Below are positions 5,281 through 7,478 of a stretch of 7,478 nt of DNA, in pieces. The notes under the pieces were generated by a model. That model saw only the letters and a program-made list of their open reading frames with translations, was not told the DNA's origin and made no database searches. This DNA is from DATGMS01 sp040905145. GTDB taxonomy: Bacteria > Bacteroidota > Bacteroidia > Cytophagales > Cyclobacteriaceae. Position numbers and translations under genes: made by a program. Where the stretch lies: NCBI GenBank assembly GCA_040905145.1, contig JBBDSC010000094.1, positions 1 through 7,478 on the forward strand, read 5' to 3'. Within the stretch, counting starts at the first letter, position 1. Each line of letters starts with the position of its first letter.

Positions 5281-5904
5281 TTATTTTTCAAACCCAAAAT
5301 AATTGAATACTTCCTCATAATTGGTCAGATCTATACCATTTAGCTGGATTTTGTTGCCAGGTTTTGCCCCAATGGTAATAATCCTGATTTGATCAAAAGA
5401 TTGACCTGGACCAGTCGATATTATTCTCTGAATTCTTACCGATGCTCCTGGGGGATTAGCATCAATATGATTATTCAATACTCGATATTCAGATTGCACA
5501 AAATCTGACCCAGGAATAGCCAGCCAAGAGTTATTAACATATCTCATATAGCAAAGAAAAATAGTTTGGTCATATTCTGTTTTTGTCATATTTATGTTAA
5601 GATATTTATTGGAAGTTACAGAAAAATCATGTCCTCCAAATGTGTACATTTTCACATTGGCATTGCCTGGTATCCCTTGAACTCCCTGGGGCCCTTGATT
5701 ACCTTGAGGTCCTACATCACCTTCCTCCCCCGGCTCTCCGGGACTTCCTGGTTCCCCCTGAATTCCTTGTTCACCCGGATCTCCCTGGGGACCAACAGGA
5801 CCTTCCGGCCCTTCCAAAAGCCCACAGGCTGAATGAATGGAGAAAACCAATAACAAAATCAGCATTGGCAGCAATTTCGACATAAAATGCATTTTGTTTT
5901 TCAT
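5281..5904 (-). CDS. Collagen-like (Gly-X-Y) repeat lipoprotein
   Basis: The 207-aa protein begins with a signal sequence (hydrophobic 11-23) ending in HSAC, with Cys27 as probable lipidation site. The -3 residue is His rather than Leu, so the lipobox is imperfect, though Bacteroidota are lenient. Residues 32-79 are 16 uninterrupted Gly-X-Y triplets, rich in GPQG, GEPG and GIQG, with one more glycine triplet at 80-82. This should form a short collagen-type triple helix and trimerise the protein. The remaining 125 residues look beta-rich, match no family I recognise, and may form a C-terminal trimeric head. The likely location is the outer membrane or cell surface. The ATG at 5904 has a strongly AT-rich leader; in-frame ATGs at 5892 and 5883 are alternatives. 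The gene follows the FISUMP gene by 42 nt on the same strand and is probably co-transcribed with it. Confidence 0.85.
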   Translation of the reverse strand: MKNKMHFMSKLLPMLILLLVFSIHSACGLLEGPEGPVGPQGDPGEQGIQGEPGSPGEPGEEGDVGPQGNQGPQGVQGIPGNANVKMYTFGGHDFSVTSNKYLNINMTKTEYDQTIFLCYMRYVNNSWLAIPGSDFVQSEYRVLNNHIDANPPGASVRIQRIISTGPGQSFDQIRIITIGAKPGNKIQLNGIDLTNYEEVFNYFGFEK

Positions 5905-5946
5905 AGTTTTAGTATTTATTGATTAATTAATAATGTCTTAAAGAAA

Positions 5947-7419
5947 TCAATCCTTGATGCAACGACATGAAAACCCCATACCCCTAGGAGAGGTAGTCCC
6001 TGAATATCTGAGCTCGTCCCGGAGGTCGTATAGCTGGTAGTGATTGCCAAGATCGGTAGAACTCCACCAGTAACCTGATGAACCTTTCGCTCCAAATGAT
6101 CCAGCACCATTCAATCCCCCCGGAAGAGCTGTAAAACCGCTCTCATTGGTAGATTCATTGGGAGGAAGAATGCCTTCAGTGGTAAACCATCCTGTGGTAG
6201 TTTTCATTTTACGTCCCGCAGTATTGTCATTACCATCTGCACCGGGGTCCAAATAATCCCTTAATTTATTCCAGTCGGCATTTGTAGGTACGTGCCAGCC
6301 AAGAGGGCAAAGATTGACCGTATTTACGGCATACCAATTATACAGTTTACCATAAACCGCTCCATTGGCAGGGTCATTATCATAATAGCACCATGCCGGC
6401 TGCTGTCCCAAAATATCTGAATAAGCATCTCTCCATACTGCAGGATCTGAAACCTGTGGAATACCGCCACTTGCTTTTAAATTTTCGGCCATCCAGCATT
6501 GGCTGCCAATTTCAACAATCTTATAGATATTGCCCTCTGCGTCTGTTACAATTGTTTCGCCGTCGCAACCGCTGCAAGCATTCACTTCAGTACCCGATGC
6601 ACTAAAGCATACATCCATCACCGCCTCGGAAAGCGCCCATTGGGTACCGAATATGGTTGTATTGGCACCGTTTGAAAGGACACCAAAAGCCTTTTGTATA
6701 AAATTAAACTGTTGCAACAAAGAAGAAAACCAGTTTTGCCGCAGTTGCGCCCCGGTACACTCAACTAGGCTGCTGATGTTGTTCAGGGTGAGTTGGGCAA
6801 CGGTAAAAAGTACAGTGCCCATACCCACGTTGGAGTTGGAGCTAATACCCGTAACAGCACTTACCGTGTTGTATACATTGTTTTTTATGGTCAGGTAACA
6901 GCCCGGAATGGGGGTTGCCGGCAATACGGTCAACACCAGGCTGAGGGAAAACTGCGCCAGGTTTTCTTTGAATGCCTCATCGTGCTCGGGGCTTCCATCC
7001 CCAAATCCGGGCTTGCCTGTGCGGAACTTAAAGGTAAAATCACCATCCCCTACCAATGAATAATCATGGTCTACGGGGCTGCCCGAAGCCCCGCCATATC
7101 CCGTCCATAGTTCGGTCAGGGAGGTAGGTACAATTTTAAGCCCCTCCACGGTAATCTTTTCCAAGTGCTCATCGTCCTTATACACGCCTATTACGGTGCT
7201 GTAGGCCGTGCCACTGTTGTTGAAGGTATAGTTTCTTCCCGATCCGAACATGTTCACGGGGAGTTCTTGTTGTGTGGCATTTAGCCTAAAGGCAGCAGAT
7301 TGAAACAATGTGCCCACCGTATTCAATAATGCAGTATTGGTTGTATCGAACAGGGAATTCCCTGAAGCTATGCTTTGTTCTACTTCAGCTAAAAGTATGG
7401 GGAAGTTGTGGTCTTTCAA
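5947..7419 (-). CDS. Secreted protein with C-terminal FISUMP domain, 5' end broken or beyond the window
   Basis: About 490 residues are readable. Residues 289-490 form a FISUMP domain (Fibrobacter succinogenes major paralogous domain). Its signatures are VTDAEGNIYKIVEIG, CWMAENLK (308-315), YGKLYNWYAVN (356-366), LCPLGWHVPTNADW (370-383), NESGFTALPGG (425-435), GYWWSST (449-455) and the closing GFSCRCIKD. FISUMP domains occur in exported Bacteroidota and Fibrobacter proteins; their function is unsettled. Residues 1-285 match no family I recognise. A Cys-rich linker (C271, C282, C285) joins the parts. No ATG start exists near the 5' end: TTG at 7419 is the first usable start, yet in-frame codons further up to 7452 still look coding (NGQSISGTDNILKDHN), preceded by a TAA. 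A second frame reads NFTDFSGI from the window edge, so one extra base in the run at 7451-7454 probably broke a longer gene. Confidence 0.75.
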   Translation of the reverse strand: MKDHNFPILLAEVEQSIASGNSLFDTTNTALLNTVGTLFQSAAFRLNATQQELPVNMFGSGRNYTFNNSGTAYSTVIGVYKDDEHLEKITVEGLKIVPTSLTELWTGYGGASGSPVDHDYSLVGDGDFTFKFRTGKPGFGDGSPEHDEAFKENLAQFSLSLVLTVLPATPIPGCYLTIKNNVYNTVSAVTGISSNSNVGMGTVLFTVAQLTLNNISSLVECTGAQLRQNWFSSLLQQFNFIQKAFGVLSNGANTTIFGTQWALSEAVMDVCFSASGTEVNACSGCDGETIVTDAEGNIYKIVEIGSQCWMAENLKASGGIPQVSDPAVWRDAYSDILGQQPAWCYYDNDPANGAVYGKLYNWYAVNTVNLCPLGWHVPTNADWNKLRDYLDPGADGNDNTAGRKMKTTTGWFTTEGILPPNESTNESGFTALPGGLNGAGSFGAKGSSGYWWSSTDLGNHYQLYDLRDELRYSGTTSPRGMGFSCRCIKD

Positions 7420-7478
7420 TATATTGTCGGTGCCTGAAATAGATTGACCGTTTTATGCCACTAAAATCGGTAAAATTT

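Noticed and set aside
5566..5885. Plus-strand proline/leucine-rich frames opposite the collagen-like gene
   Set aside because: Their bias is the complement of the Gly-X-Y codons, not evidence of a gene.
5281..7478. Consideration of the collagen-like and FISUMP genes as a phage tail-fibre module
   Set aside because: Collagen-like repeats also occur in phage fibres, but the lipoprotein signal, the FISUMP domain and the absence of any phage gene point to cell-surface proteins.

Overview
The window looks like a chromosomal piece from a member of the Bacteroidota (Flavobacteriia or Cytophagia; I cannot place it more finely). The clues are promoters of the TTTG / TAnnTTTG type, AT-rich leaders without Shine-Dalgarno sequences, a DUF4407 membrane protein, a FISUMP-domain secreted protein, a collagen-like lipoprotein, and a SAM-I type riboswitch ahead of a MetZ-type methionine gene.

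Layout. Positions 85-1784 (minus strand) form one methionine-regulated unit: a Bacteroidota promoter, a SAM-I aptamer, an unusually long leader of about 374 nt, then metZ (probable O-succinylhomoserine sulfhydrylase). Positions 1940-2718 (minus) carry a secreted SGNH/GDSL hydrolase. Its start lies well inside the longest open frame, because a good promoter element sits within the extra 5' part. Positions 2852-4066 (plus) hold a divergent gene for a four-helix DUF4407 membrane protein with a central coiled coil.

Positions 4070-5280 look like accessory sequence. They hold a GNAT acetyltransferase with its own promoter, followed by the remains of an XRE/HigA-like regulator. That remnant keeps a promoter and an 18-bp perfect palindromic operator, but the protein stops after about 33 codons, before the recognition helix. 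A strong minus-strand terminator at 5220-5252 closes the region.

Positions 5281-7478 (minus) are a two-gene surface or secreted-protein unit, 42 nt apart: an upstream protein ending in a FISUMP domain and a downstream collagen-like (Gly-X-Y) lipoprotein. The upstream gene runs into the window edge. Its reading frame is broken close to the edge, apparently by one extra base in a four-base homopolymer, so the real protein probably starts outside the window.

No tRNA, rRNA, CRISPR array or intact mobile element was seen. Most genes are ordinary. The parts that merit a second look are the long structured metZ leader, the decapitated XRE regulator with its intact operator, and the frame break in the FISUMP gene. 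I do not see convincing evidence for a new multi-gene system.
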